Below, one piece after another: positions 1-8,619 of a DNA stretch of 64,000 nucleotides. Source of the stretch: Nostocales cyanobacterium LEGE 11386 (GTDB taxonomy: Bacteria > Cyanobacteriota > Cyanobacteriia > Cyanobacteriales > Nostocaceae); contig JADEXK010000007.1 in assembly GCA_015207155.1 (NCBI GenBank), positions 59,052 to 123,051 of the forward strand, read 5' to 3'. Both the position numbers and the translations under genes were made by a program. The notes under the pieces were generated by a model that saw nothing but the letters and a program-made list of their open reading frames with translations, had not been told where the DNA came from and ran no database searches. How positions within the stretch are numbered: position 1 is the first letter of the stretch; every line of letters begins with the position of its first letter.

Positions 1-223
1 TTTTTGTACCAGATGGTAACTCATGAGGAAAGTGTTTAATCTGGTTATTATTAATCCATAAATGCTTACGTATTTCTGCGTATTTAGTTATATCAGTAAT
101 CATTTCTGGCTGACTGCTACTGCTAAAAGCTTTTCTCAGAAAAAAACTTCCTCCGACAACGCCAAGACTGCCCAGAGACAATAAAACTATCATGGCTATT
201 TTGACAAGATGCGATCGCTTCAT
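1..223 (-). CDS. Membrane-anchored hypothetical protein, cut by the left edge
   Basis: An open frame starts at the ATG complementary to 221-223 and runs off the window edge without a stop, giving 74 residues. The product begins MKRSHLVKIAMIVLLSLGSL: two basic residues followed by about 20 hydrophobic ones, a signal anchor or uncleaved signal peptide. A polar segment with DITKYAEIRKHLW follows. I do not recognise the family. It lies downstream of the UbiA-type gene on the same strand but about 240 bases away, with a terminator-like hairpin between, so it probably has its own promoter. No strong ribosome site precedes the ATG. That the frame is real is inferred from the clean signal-anchor start, the HIP1 site within codons 2-5 and the absence of stops. 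Confidence 0.6.
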   Translation of the reverse strand, partial: MKRSHLVKIAMIVLLSLGSLGVVGGSFFLRKAFSSSSQPEMITDITKYAEIRKHLWINNNQIKHFPHELPSGTK

Positions 224-399
224 CGAGTTGGATACAGCTAAATTTCATAGTCATATACCCAACTACTAAACTAAATTCGTAGGATTGCGGATAAGATGCC
301 AGAGAAATTGATAAAAACTTTGTGGATACCGGGAAAATACGGGTTAATTGTAAATCTATTGTGAAGAAAATCAAGATTTACCAGTCGTGATGCGTAAAG

Positions 400-421
400 C
401 CCCCGTGTTTCTAACCGGGGG
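400..421 (-). terminator. GC-rich hairpin downstream of the ubiA-type gene
   Basis: CCCCCG (400-405) pairs with CGGGGG (416-421), and GTT/AAC extends the stem inward. On the minus strand the stem is followed by CTTTACG. It lies about 40 bases past the stop of the prenyltransferase gene, in the right place for a terminator. Its T tract is short. A similar stem closes the ends of some IS200/IS605-type elements, so a transposon relic is an alternative. Confidence 0.4.
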
Positions 422-461
422 ATATCAGCCAACAGGATGACTTTAAATTCGGGGGAGTATA

Positions 462-1352
462 TCAAAAAGATCCAGCAATCATCCCCGCCAGTAAGATAAA
501 ACCAATCCACACATTTTGCCGGAAAATTTCACCATACATAGGGTTGGGTAGGTCTTGATTACTTAATCGTAAACACTGCCAAACCCAGCCAATAGTAGCA
601 ATTGCCAGGCTAATCCAAAAGGCCAAATTAAGGTGGATCAAAACACCTAACCAAGCCAGTAAAATAATTGTGCCAACAAAGAAAATGCCAATAGCGACAT
701 GGGCGTAATTACCAAAAAATAAGGCACTAGAATTAATGCCAATACGCCGATCATCTTCGCGATCGCTCATGGCATAAACAGTATCAAATCCCAATGTCCA
801 CAATACCGTCGCCCCCCACAGTAGCCAAGTTGGTGGGGAGAGGGTTTGGGTTACTCCACTCCAGCTAATCAACACGGCAAAACCCCAAGCAATAGAAAGT
901 ACTAGTTGGGGCACCGGAAACACCCGCTTTGCACCTGGATAAAGTATAATTACGGGCACAGCAGCCACAGATAACCAGAAACTAAGCGGGTTAAGATAAA
1001 ACGCGAGAGCTGCTGCACATGCCAGCGCCACGATCGCCACCACAATCCCGACTTTTATTGAAAGGGCACGGGAAGCAAGGGGGCGATCGCGTGTTCTCTC
1101 CACTTCTGGATCAATATCCCTATCCCACAAATCGTTAACTACACACCCGACTGCACTTGTAGCCAGAGTACCCAAGACAATAACAACAACCAAAGGCAAA
1201 GGCGGTTTTCCAGAGGCTGCCAAAAATACAGCCCACAGGGCAGGAATCATTAAAATTAATCGTCCTTCTGGTTTGTGCCACCGCAAAAGCCGGATAATGA
1301 CAAGCCATACAGGTTCCTGGTTGCGTTCTGGCGTACTCAACATAGAAATCAA
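462..1352 (-). CDS. ubiA: 4-hydroxybenzoate polyprenyltransferase (UbiA family), plastoquinone pathway
   Basis: A 296-residue integral membrane prenyltransferase. In cyanobacteria this UbiA-type enzyme attaches the polyprenyl tail to 4-hydroxybenzoate, an early plastoquinone step. Both Asp-rich motifs that bind Mg-diphosphate are present: NDLWDRDID at residues 73-81 and DTVYAMSDREDD at 190-201. Between and around them are eight or so hydrophobic segments. An Arg/His-rich start (RLLRWHKPEGRLILMIPALW) is typical of the family. An in-frame ATG three codons downstream (1343) is an equally possible start. It is transcribed away from the Ppx-type gene, with a 348-base divergent intergenic region. 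The family assignment is firm; exact substrate is inferred from cyanobacterial relatives. Confidence 0.9.
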   Translation of the reverse strand: MISMLSTPERNQEPVWLVIIRLLRWHKPEGRLILMIPALWAVFLAASGKPPLPLVVVIVLGTLATSAVGCVVNDLWDRDIDPEVERTRDRPLASRALSIKVGIVVAIVALACAAALAFYLNPLSFWLSVAAVPVIILYPGAKRVFPVPQLVLSIAWGFAVLISWSGVTQTLSPPTWLLWGATVLWTLGFDTVYAMSDREDDRRIGINSSALFFGNYAHVAIGIFFVGTIILLAWLGVLIHLNLAFWISLAIATIGWVWQCLRLSNQDLPNPMYGEIFRQNVWIGFILLAGMIAGSF

Positions 1353-1700
1353 GTAATAACTTCAGATAGATGAATTAACACATCTTTACATCTATAGAAT
1401 AACGTTATTTGATATTTGTAAAACTACAGCCTTCAGTGGCAACTTGAGACGTACCTAAATAATCATCTGGAACTGCGTACACCTGAACAAATTAACAAGA
1501 GGCTAGAGACTAGAGACTAGTATTTGTTACTCAGCACTCAGCACGGGCTAAACGCCCCGCTTCCGCTAACAGCACTCAGCACTTTTTTAGATAGCCTTTG
1601 CACAAAGTCAAACTGAGAATAAATCTTTTGCACATCTACCAGTGCCCAGCACCCCGATACACCAACTTTTACCGTCCTTCCTTCACTGAGAGAAAACTAG
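1353..1700. repeat. Divergent intergenic region with heptamer repeats
   Basis: This 348-base gap separates the divergent ubiA-type and ppx-type genes and must hold both promoters, which I cannot place. It carries an AGAGACT direct repeat (about 1502-1520) and copies of the CAGCACT heptamer (about 1529-1547 and 1569-1582). Between the last two is a small GGGC/GCCC hairpin. Such short tandem heptamers (STRR) are known from heterocystous cyanobacteria. No coding frame is convincing here. Confidence 0.6.
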
Positions 1701-3350
1701 ATGCTGAATTTAGTTTCAGCTAGCTGGGAGAGTGTTAGTACTCAACCAGTTAAGCAACACCGGATTATTGCTGCCATTGACTTGGGAACAAATTCTCTGC
1801 ATATGGTAGTAGTAAAAATTGACCCGACGCTACCATCGTTTAGCATTATTGCCAAAGAAAAAGAAACTGTGAGATTAGGCGATCGCCATATCGCCACCGG
1901 AGAACTAAAACCAGAGACAATTGACAAGGCCATGGTTGCCCTCAGACGCTTCCAAGAAGTTGCTAAAACTGCCAATGCGGAAACAATTGTGGCTGTAGCG
2001 ACTAGTGCGGTGCGAGAAGCCCCCAATGGTAGAGATTTTTTGCACAGGGTAGAAGATGAGTTGGGTTTAAGCGTTGACTTGATTTCCGGTCAAGAAGAAG
2101 CGCGACGCATCTACCTAGGCGTGCTGTCGGGGATAGAATTTCATAACCAACCTCACATTATTGTCGATATTGGCGGCGGTTCCACAGAATTAATTTTGGG
2201 GGATAGTCAAGAAGCGCGTAGTCTCACCAGTACCAAAGTTGGTGCCGTCCGACTCACCAGTGAATTAATTACCACTGACCCCATTAGTGATGCCGAGTTT
2301 CAGTACCTGCAAGCCTATACACGCGGTATGCTAGAACGTTCCGTGGAAGAGGTGTTGGCAAACATCCAGTTTGGTGAATCTCCCCGTTTGATCGGCACCT
2401 CTGGCACGATTGAAACCCTGGCAATGATCAATGCACGGGAAAATTCAGATACTGTTCCTTCCACCCTCAATGGCTACCAGTTCAGCCTCAAAGACTTGCG
2501 AGAGTGGGTAAATCGCTTGCGGAAAATGACGAACTCACAAATAGCTCACATACCCGGTATGCCAGATAAGCGCTCGGAAGTGATATTAGCTGGCGCTGTC
2601 ATCTTACAGGAAGCCATGACTTTGTTAGGTGTGGAATCAATCACAGTGTGCGGACGTGCCCTCCGGGAGGGCGTGATTGTAGATTGGATGCTAGCCCACG
2701 GTTTAATTGAAGATAGACTGCGCTATCAAGGTTCAGTGCGCCAACGAAGTGTACTGAAACAGGCTCACAAGTACCACATTAATCTAGAACATAGCGATCG
2801 CGTGGCCTTATTTGCCCTGAGTTTATTTGACCAAACTCAAGGCCTCCTCCACAACTGGGGTGCAGACGAGCGGCAACTACTGTGGGCAGCTGCAATATTA
2901 CATAATTGTGGTCATTATGTCAGCCATTCGGCTCACCACAAGCACTCATATTATTTAGTTCGCAATGGCGAATTACTCGGCTATACCGAAACCGAGATCG
3001 AAATTATTGCCAATTTAGCGCGTTATCATCGCAAATCACAACCCAAGAAAAAGCACGAAAATTACCGGAATCTGCTCAGTAAAAACCATCGACAAATAGT
3101 CAATCAATTGAGTGCTATTTTGCGATTGGCAGTAGCTTTAGATAGGCGACAAATTGGCGCGATCTCCAGAGTACAGTGTGATTATATTCCTGAATATCAG
3201 GAATTTAAAATGTTGCTTTTTCCCTGTCGTCCTGATGATGACTGTGCCTTAGAACTTTGGAGTTTAGATTACAAAAAAGGAGTATTTGAGGCTGAATTTA
3301 ATGTTAAATTAGTGGCAAATTTAAAACAATTTCCTTTTGCCAAAATTTAG
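1701..3350 (+). CDS. ppx: Ppx/GppA family exopolyphosphatase
   Basis: A 549-residue protein with the ASKHA-fold Ppx/GppA phosphatase domain in its N-terminal 320 residues and an HD-like helical C-terminal domain. The phosphate-1 loop DLGTNSLHMVV is at residues 27-37 and the second glycine loop DIGGGSTEL at about 155-163. The C-terminal part has ILHNCGHYVSHSAHHKHS, where the HD metal motif is degenerate (HN rather than HD). The length matches long Ppx proteins that release phosphate from polyphosphate or hydrolyse pppGpp; the sequence alone does not choose between them. The ATG at 1701 is a few bases after GAGAG. The gene stands alone. The first 20 residues before the domain are variable and could be trimmed if an internal start is used. 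Confidence 0.9.
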   Translation: MLNLVSASWESVSTQPVKQHRIIAAIDLGTNSLHMVVVKIDPTLPSFSIIAKEKETVRLGDRHIATGELKPETIDKAMVALRRFQEVAKTANAETIVAVATSAVREAPNGRDFLHRVEDELGLSVDLISGQEEARRIYLGVLSGIEFHNQPHIIVDIGGGSTELILGDSQEARSLTSTKVGAVRLTSELITTDPISDAEFQYLQAYTRGMLERSVEEVLANIQFGESPRLIGTSGTIETLAMINARENSDTVPSTLNGYQFSLKDLREWVNRLRKMTNSQIAHIPGMPDKRSEVILAGAVILQEAMTLLGVESITVCGRALREGVIVDWMLAHGLIEDRLRYQGSVRQRSVLKQAHKYHINLEHSDRVALFALSLFDQTQGLLHNWGADERQLLWAAAILHNCGHYVSHSAHHKHSYYLVRNGELLGYTETEIEIIANLARYHRKSQPKKKHENYRNLLSKNHRQIVNQLSAILRLAVALDRRQIGAISRVQCDYIPEYQEFKMLLFPCRPDDDCALELWSLDYKKGVFEAEFNVKLVANLKQFPFAKI

Positions 3351-3401
3351 TTTCACCAAGAGATTTTGCTGTATTAACGCAGTGTAATGCACCTACCAAG
3401 C

Positions 3402-3497
3402 TAAATTATTCCATCTTGTGGGATGAGCATCCTGCCTGTCCTTAGTAACTAGCAAGCAGGATGCCTGCACCATAAGCAATTGTGGGATATTTTTATC
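3402..3497. repeat. Dispersed hairpin repeat, copy 1
   Basis: This block reads TAAATTATTCCATCTTGTGG, then a hairpin built on CATCCTGCC / GGATGCCTG, and ends GTGGGATATTTTTAT. The same architecture recurs at 63172-63267, with a half copy at 56263-56310 and a short related hairpin around 13754-13781. It is noncoding, lies downstream of the ppx-type gene and may also act as its terminator. Confidence 0.7.
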
Positions 3498-3619
3498 TAG
3501 CAGTCAATTTTGCAAGTTGACAATTACTCTGTCTTAGAGGTTAAGATGAACTTCCGCAACCGCGTTTGGTGAAAGCAAAAATAGTTACTTGGGAAATCGA
3601 GCCTCTTGAACACCATTAA

Positions 3620-3838
3620 ATGAAATTTGCTGCTATGTATAAAAATAAACCAAATGTAGAGGAACTCCTAGCTTACATAGAAGCTGAAATGGAAGACTAT
3701 AGTCAACAACTTTATGCAGAACTTGAGACAAATAACGAATTGCTGTCTACTCCCAATATGGAATTTGTAGAACGTCGTGAACTTGGCACAGGTGAGGAAT
3801 ATTACCAGCAAATTGATGCAGAATTTGAAGCCAAGTAA
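3620..3838 (+). CDS. Small acidic hypothetical protein
   Basis: A 72-residue frame from ATG 3620 giving a Glu-rich soluble peptide (ELLAYIEAEMEDYSQQLYAELE), probably alpha-helical, with no Cys or membrane segment. I do not recognise a family. It lies in a 590-base gap between a phosphatase gene and a cupin gene on the same strand, after a dispersed repeat. No clear ribosome site precedes it; a second in-frame ATG follows at 3635. The biased acidic composition and regular helix pattern favour a real protein over a chance frame, but only moderately. Confidence 0.5.
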   Translation: MKFAAMYKNKPNVEELLAYIEAEMEDYSQQLYAELETNNELLSTPNMEFVERRELGTGEEYYQQIDAEFEAK

Positions 3839-3934
3839 CCAAAATAATGGTTAATTTCGTAATAGAGCTTTCGGCAGACTAGGTGCTAGCGGAGCTTATA
3901 CCTACGGTACACTACGTGTTAGCGGAGCTTTCGC

Positions 3935-4603
3935 TTGAGCAATACACTTGAGACGTGTAGCTGTTCAGATACAACAATCCTTGAGTTTTTAAACAATATG
4001 GTAAGCCAAGACTGGTTAGTGACAGACGATGGCAAGTGTGAAGCCTGGGAAGAATCGGCAGATAATCTAGAATTATCAGCAGGTCAATATCGGCTCTATC
4101 GGTTTTTAACAGACCTCGAAGATATTCTCGATAAATTCAAGAGCGATCGCCACCGACTGCAAGCGATTTGTCCCCTAGTCCGTCGCTTATTGACCAGTTC
4201 GGATTGGTTGCAAGGTGAATATCTCGAACCAGATCCAGAAACAGGCTGGTCGGTACTCACTCTATATGATGAGCCGAATTTTCCCTTGACTGTGCAGACA
4301 GTCGCTTGGTTACCAGGAAGAGTATCACCAATTCATAATCATGCTACCTGGGGAGTTGTCGCACTAATTAATGGAGCAGAAAAAAATACGCTGTGGAGAC
4401 GGACTGATAATAACGGTGGGATTGAAAAAATCGGGGAGATTATTTTATTTCCAGGAGAAATTATTAGCTTAATGCCAGATGCAATTCATAGTATTGAAGC
4501 ACTCGGTGATGAACCGACAATTAGCTTCAATTTGTATGGCGAAACAAACTATGAACAACGATTTGAATTCGATCCAGTTACTTGTACTACAAAAAATTTT
4601 TGA
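3935..4603 (+). CDS. Cupin protein, cysteine dioxygenase type
   Basis: 222 residues with a single cupin barrel resembling the cysteine dioxygenase family, which oxidises thiols with a non-haem Fe(II) held by three histidines. The metal motif SPIHNHATWG puts His134 and His136 in place, with GEIISLMPDAIHSIEA (His185) as third ligand. The start is uncertain. The frame opens with TTG at 3935, just after degenerate repeats containing GCGGAGCTTTCG, whose GGAG could serve as ribosome site. The first ATG is at 3998 (residue 22), and the sequence between looks protein-like (TILEFLNN). The DoxX-like gene follows 120 bases later. The substrate cannot be told from sequence. Confidence 0.75.
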   Translation: MSNTLETCSCSDTTILEFLNNMVSQDWLVTDDGKCEAWEESADNLELSAGQYRLYRFLTDLEDILDKFKSDRHRLQAICPLVRRLLTSSDWLQGEYLEPDPETGWSVLTLYDEPNFPLTVQTVAWLPGRVSPIHNHATWGVVALINGAEKNTLWRRTDNNGGIEKIGEIILFPGEIISLMPDAIHSIEALGDEPTISFNLYGETNYEQRFEFDPVTCTTKNF

Positions 4604-4723
4604 TAGGCAAATAACTAAATCTTATAATAAAATTTCCCTAATAAAGACTAGAATTCATGTGATGATACAGAGATAAAACCAAATCAAGATTTACTTAACT
4701 CAAGAACTATCAGAAGAAGTAAT

Positions 4724-5134
4724 ATGAACCTTACAAGTGGCGATCGCCGAATTCCTGTGGCTTTGCTCTTACTGCGACTGAGCGTGTTTCTTGTGATGTT
4801 GATGTGGACTTTAGACAAATTTGTGAAACCTGACCATGCAGCAGCAGTTTACAAGAATTTTTATTTTATTGATGGACTGACCAATTTACCCATTTACATC
4901 ATTGGGGCGATTCAGTTAGTAATCATAGTAGGATTTGTAGCAGGTTTCCAAAAGCGGTGGACTTATTTACTCGTGCTGTTTTTCCATTCTGTTTCCACCT
5001 TCTCGTCCTTTCGGCAATATTTTGACCCCTTTGAGAATTTGCTATTTTTCGCCGCCTGGCCGATGTTGGCTGCTTGCTTTACTCTTTACTATCTTAGAGA
5101 TTTAGATACACTCTACACAGTTGATAAAAGCTAG
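4724..5134 (+). CDS. DoxX-like four-helix membrane protein
   Basis: 136 residues with four hydrophobic segments (about 12-32, 52-72, 78-95 and 108-125) and the layout of the DoxX/DoxD-like superfamily, small quinone-linked or redox-associated membrane proteins of mostly unknown role. The first helix contains LRLSVFLVMLMWTLDKF, with the Arg/Lys placement usual in this group. It follows the thiol-dioxygenase-like cupin on the same strand, so a shared oxidative function is possible but not shown. GAAGAAGTAAT before ATG 4724 gives a modest ribosome site. Convergent with the anti-sigma gene beyond a long repeat-filled gap. Confidence 0.7.
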   Translation: MNLTSGDRRIPVALLLLRLSVFLVMLMWTLDKFVKPDHAAAVYKNFYFIDGLTNLPIYIIGAIQLVIIVGFVAGFQKRWTYLLVLFFHSVSTFSSFRQYFDPFENLLFFAAWPMLAACFTLYYLRDLDTLYTVDKS

Positions 5135-5840
5135 TAAGCTAATGAGCATTTAAGTTGCATAAAACCAGGGCTGAAGCCCTTACTACAAGCGAATTAGTCT
5201 GGAAAAATGAATGACAATTAGCTTATTAATGGTTGTATGCCAAAAATAGTATGGACTTATCGTACTTGTGATGGTCAATTAACAGTTTGGTAGAGGGAAC
5301 TATTAACAACAAATAGGGAACACAAGTAATTTTTCTCGGAGCCGACTACTAATTACGAACCCACATTCCTATATTTCGTAGGTGCTACACCAACTTCTTG
5401 CCCATAAATACATGCTCTACAAATTTTGTGTGCCAGTTGCGTAAGTCCTATTAAAGCTAGGAAATTTAAACTTGTGGTTTGAATCGCCAGAATTTTTATT
5501 AAGTCTTACTACTTAATAAAATAAAAGTTCTTAGTCAGGACTTTAGTCCTTTAAAACCTTGTAATCAAGCGATAAATCGCTCACTACGAACAAAGGTTTA
5601 TCTTATATTTAACGTGAGTTCGACAAATATCAAAAACCCCTCTCCAAACCTCTCCCCTCGCAGGGGAGAGGCTTTGAAACCTTAATTTTTAGTTCAAAAC
5701 CAGGGATATTTTTGCCCCTCTCCGACACGGAGAGGGGTTGGGGTGAGGTTCATCGAATTCACATATATTTAAGTATGACTACTTACTTATTATTGCGGTT
5801 CTCCATGAGTTGAGAAAGTTTTTACATAAGTCCTAGATGA
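5135..5840. repeat. Gene-free stretch with hairpin repeats
   Basis: This 706-base gap lies between convergent genes and has no credible coding frame. It holds AGGGCTGAAGCCCT (about 5168), a block with GCGATAAATCGCTCACTACG (about 5572; a relative is at 17209) and two perfect stem-loops. These are CCTCTCCCCT-CGC-AGGGGAGAGG (5649-5671) and CCCCTCTCCG-ACA-CGGAGAGGGG (5715-5737). The paired C-rich hairpins are a common interspersed repeat type in Nostoc genomes and may terminate transcription from both sides. Confidence 0.65.
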
Positions 5841-6632
5841 TTAAATTTGTGAACTTTGCATGATCACAGTTCCGGTGGGACGAGAGACATTTGGGTCTGT
5901 CTCCAAGGTGACAACTAGCCCAGAAAATTGTGGGTGATAAAATTCTCTGTACATTTGAGGCGTAAACGGTAATTCATAGGCAGCATTTCCCCATGAATAG
6001 GGCTTGACTTCACCGCAAGGTAACTTCTCGCTAGCAACAACTGTCCATAATAAGTAAACATGACCAGGAGGAGGGGCGGGAAGATTTTGGAAAACCATCA
6101 CCGCTTTTTGTTGCTCAGGATTGATCATCATGCTCCCTGACGCAACATTTGCTGAATTGACTCCTTGAAAAGTAAACAGTCGTGTTTCGTAATCTTGCAG
6201 CATGGTCTTAACTACTTGAGCTTGGGCCAAATCCTCGCGTAAACGCTGGTGGTCTGCTATGACAATACCCAGATTTTGACGCAGCCGATAGTTATCGACC
6301 CCTAGAATTACCACAAACAACGCAGCAATACTACCAGCGATTCTTGTCCACTGTTGAGGCGATCGCCTAGCGACTGCTGTAGAGTATCCTTGTCTGGTCA
6401 AATCTTCAGCTTGTTCCAGAATTTTTGGTAGTAAATGCGCTGGAGCTTCTACTTCGGTGAATCCATCTAAAACTTGTCGCAAAACTTCCTGCAAATCTTC
6501 AATTTCAACCACAAGTTCTGGATGCTCATCAAGTAACAGCCGAAACTCTTCAGCTTCTTCAGGGGTGAGATCATCAACGACAAACCCCGCAGCTAGGTTT
6601 TTGATGTGTTCGAGATCAAAAGATTTATTCAT
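5841..6632 (-). CDS. Anti-sigma factor, RskA-like
   Basis: 263 residues: a cytoplasmic N-terminal domain (1-80) rich in acidic helices (DLTPEEAEEFRLLLDEHPEL), one membrane span at about 97-112 (IAGSIAALFVVILGV) and an extracytoplasmic RskA-type domain. That last domain carries the family signature of a QKAVMVFQNLPAPPPGHVYLLW-like strand pattern in its second half. The family holds an ECF sigma factor at the membrane until a signal triggers proteolysis. There are no Cys/His zinc ligands in the N-terminal domain, so it is a non-zinc version of the anti-sigma fold. Its ATG overlaps the end of the sigma gene by 8 bases (ATGAATAA), indicating translational coupling and a cognate pair. Confidence 0.85.
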   Translation of the reverse strand: MNKSFDLEHIKNLAAGFVVDDLTPEEAEEFRLLLDEHPELVVEIEDLQEVLRQVLDGFTEVEAPAHLLPKILEQAEDLTRQGYSTAVARRSPQQWTRIAGSIAALFVVILGVDNYRLRQNLGIVIADHQRLREDLAQAQVVKTMLQDYETRLFTFQGVNSANVASGSMMINPEQQKAVMVFQNLPAPPPGHVYLLWTVVASEKLPCGEVKPYSWGNAAYELPFTPQMYREFYHPQFSGLVVTLETDPNVSRPTGTVIMQSSQI

Positions 6633-7230
6633 ACATTAATAAATCAGAATCTAGTAAGATGCGCTTGAGTTTTAGTAATCCCTGGCGAGTACAGGTTTTA
6701 ACTGTGCCGAGAGGAATATCAAGCTGTTTAGCAATTTCTGACTGACTTAATCCTTGGTTATAAGCCAATTCGATGACATGGCGTTGCTTTTCTGGGAGTT
6801 GTGCCAGAGCATTGTAAATTCGCCCTGATCGCTCGGCAAAAGTTGCTTGATCAACAGGAGTTGGAGAAGGTGTTGCTTCGCTTGTCATTGTTTGTCCCCA
6901 CCGTTCCACAAGTTTGAGTTGTCTGCTGCGATCGCGTAGTTTATCAATCGCCCGTGATCGCGTGATCGTTACCAGATAGCGCACAAAAAAGCGACAATCT
7001 GGATTGCTGGATGCTTTTCGCCACAGGTTGAGAAAAATTTCCTGCGTTAAGTCTTCGGCTTCTTGCGAGTTAGCCAAAATTTTCAGAGCTAATCCATAAA
7101 CCAGACGACCATGACGATTGAACAAAATGCTTAATGCCGAGGAGTCGCCATTTTTGAGTGCCACAAACAAAGCTTCATCCGTAGCAGATGAAAGCTCTGA
7201 GGAATTTGATTGGGGAAGTTTAGGCTCCAT
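6625..7230 (-). CDS. ECF-type RNA polymerase sigma factor
   Basis: 201 residues with sigma-70 region 2 (about 26-95; core-binding and -10 recognition, ILFNRHGRLVYGLALKILAN and EAEDLTQEIFLNLW) and region 4 (about 135-190; -35 recognition helix-turn-helix, LPEKQRHVIELAYNQGLSQSEIAKQL). Regions 1 and 3 are absent, as expected for group 4 sigma factors. The next gene, overlapping by 8 bases, is its membrane anti-sigma partner, so activity is probably released by an envelope or redox signal. Such pairs usually transcribe their own operon; I could not place a promoter motif in the 300 bases upstream. Confidence 0.92.
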   Translation of the reverse strand: MEPKLPQSNSSELSSATDEALFVALKNGDSSALSILFNRHGRLVYGLALKILANSQEAEDLTQEIFLNLWRKASSNPDCRFFVRYLVTITRSRAIDKLRDRSRQLKLVERWGQTMTSEATPSPTPVDQATFAERSGRIYNALAQLPEKQRHVIELAYNQGLSQSEIAKQLDIPLGTVKTCTRQGLLKLKRILLDSDLLMYE

Positions 7231-7533
7231 GCTGTGTCAAAAACAGGTTTGAACAGATACCGGAGCAAGTTAGCGATAGACTTCTTGCCATCACCTCTCT
7301 CCAAGACTAAAACAAATAACTCTTTCCTCTGGAAAATGCTATCTATTCTTATGACGACTGACAAAGGCGATCGGATTGCTTAAATTGATGCAAACAACTA
7401 ACCACGATGCTCCGCTCAGGAGTGGCTATGCCAAAATTTTGATAAAAATTAGATTTTCTTAATCTGGGTTTGTGTTGAGTTTGGTTTTAAGGTGCGATGC
7501 TGCCTTTGGTAACTGCTACGCGAAAGTATTTTA
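7231..7533. other. Intergenic region upstream of the sigma operon
   Basis: About 300 bases between the sigma gene start and the end of the AlkD-like gene. Both genes are on the minus strand, so this is the sigma promoter region and the 3' side of the tail-to-head alkD gene boundary. One HIP1-like GGCGATCGG is present near 7367. I see no RNA gene, repeat or coding frame. Confidence 0.4.
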
Positions 7534-8280
7534 TTATGCGGCTTTGAGCAGCTTTACATACTTGTTTTGCTCATCTTTATCCCAGTACTTTACAGCATTC
7601 CTGAGACTCTCAATAGAGAACCATTGAATATGACTCTCTATGAAGCATTTGACAAAGTCCTCGTCATGCTTGGAAATATCTCGCAAGACCCAGCCAACAG
7701 AAGTCTTAGCAAATCTTTCCTGTCTCTGTATCAAAGTATGACAAGACTCTTGTATACATAAGTAGTAGCTTTTATTCGATGCCACCTTGACAAAGGCAAC
7801 AACTGAAGACCTTGCCTGCCAAAGATTCTCAGTATCTTTCCATGATGAAATTGCTTCAGCACAGTCTACACCATGCTTGGCAATTGTTGGACTCAGCACT
7901 CGTACACAGAACCAATCACAAGTATTCCAATCAAATATCAAATTATTTGTATACAGAGCTTCGTACTTCTTTAATAAGACTTCCCAAGCAAATTGATCGT
8001 ATAAGTAGTACTGGAGATAGAGTATGCCAGCTAGTTTATCCTCTGCAATCGGTTCTTGAAAAAATGCTAAAGCCAGCTCTAGCTGATTTTCCTTGGACAA
8101 GTCTTTGATGCTGTATTCATTAAGCCATGTTGCAATGAGATCACGGATTTCAGGAATTCCCACCCCTCTAAACGCAATAACCCCCTTCATGTACTTTTCC
8201 CACCACATCTTTGTTTTCTGCGTGGCTTTATTCTCTAGTGACTCTTGTAGGAAAGTTATCAATTTTTTGTGATCTTGCAT
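7534..8280 (-). CDS. DNA alkylation repair protein, AlkD-like HEAT-repeat glycosylase
   Basis: 248 residues, entirely helical HEAT-like repeats. AlkD removes bulky or cationic alkylated bases without flipping them, using a Trp/Asp/Arg face. Equivalents are visible in order: DWNTCDWFCVRVL (aromatic residues and the catalytic-region Asp), SSWKDTENLWQARSSVVAF (Arg) and VGWVLRDISKHD (Trp and Arg). The early WEKYMKGVIAFRGVGIPEIR matches the opening helix pair of the family, with the expected KxxxxFxGVxxPxIR signature. The start is ATG 8280. It shares direction with the TetR gene 340 bases upstream, and an operator-like site lies between, so common control is possible. Family assignment is confident, exact base specificity unknown. 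Confidence 0.85.
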   Translation of the reverse strand: MQDHKKLITFLQESLENKATQKTKMWWEKYMKGVIAFRGVGIPEIRDLIATWLNEYSIKDLSKENQLELALAFFQEPIAEDKLAGILYLQYYLYDQFAWEVLLKKYEALYTNNLIFDWNTCDWFCVRVLSPTIAKHGVDCAEAISSWKDTENLWQARSSVVAFVKVASNKSYYLCIQESCHTLIQRQERFAKTSVGWVLRDISKHDEDFVKCFIESHIQWFSIESLRNAVKYWDKDEQNKYVKLLKAA

Positions 8281-8487
8281 GACCTGTACTACAAAAATGG
8301 GACTTAAAGGAAATTCCAGCTTTGGCTACTACAACAACCATCTTAAAGCACTGTCCATACCAAGGATTTGCTGCATAACAGCTAAGGTGAGCGGCGACAA
8401 ATATACACTAGACATCTTGGAAAAAGAATGTAGAGGCATAAGTAATATGTCTCTACAATGTTTCTGGATAACGCATATTTAATTTCT

Positions 8488-8511
8488 GGTGGTGTCTACT
8501 GAAACACCACC
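8488..8511 (-). terminator. Hairpin after the tetR gene
   Basis: GGTGGTGT (8488-8495) pairs perfectly with ACACCACC (8504-8511) around an 8-base loop, about 110 bases past the TetR stop. On the minus strand the stem is followed by AGAAATTAAAT, only weakly T-rich. A terminator between tetR and alkD is plausible. Confidence 0.4.
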
Positions 8512-8586
8512 GAATATTTCTGCTGCATAACGAAATCGACGTACAGCGTGATTCACTTCCAAAATCTTTTGGTGAGATTAGTAAAA

Positions 8587-8604
8587 TCAGAATGATTGCT
8601 CTGA
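8587..8604. promoter_or_regulatory. Second TetR-operator-like site, upstream of alkD
   Basis: TCAGAA-N6-CTCTGA, 18 bases, matches the perfect palindrome at 9221-9238 (TCAGAA-N6-TTCTGA) in spacing and in all half-site bases but one. It lies 307 bases before the alkD-like start and just after the tetR stop. Binding by the adjacent TetR protein is inferred only. Confidence 0.4.
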
Positions 8605-8619
8605 AATAAGACAAAAAAA

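Noticed and set aside
123..374. 83-codon minus-strand frame at the left end
   Set aside because: It overlaps the out-of-frame, better-supported signal-anchor frame 1-223, and its protein has no coherent structure.
8279..8482. 67-codon plus-strand frame between alkD and tetR
   Set aside because: It overlaps the alkD start codon, has no ribosome site or family features, and runs through probable regulatory DNA.
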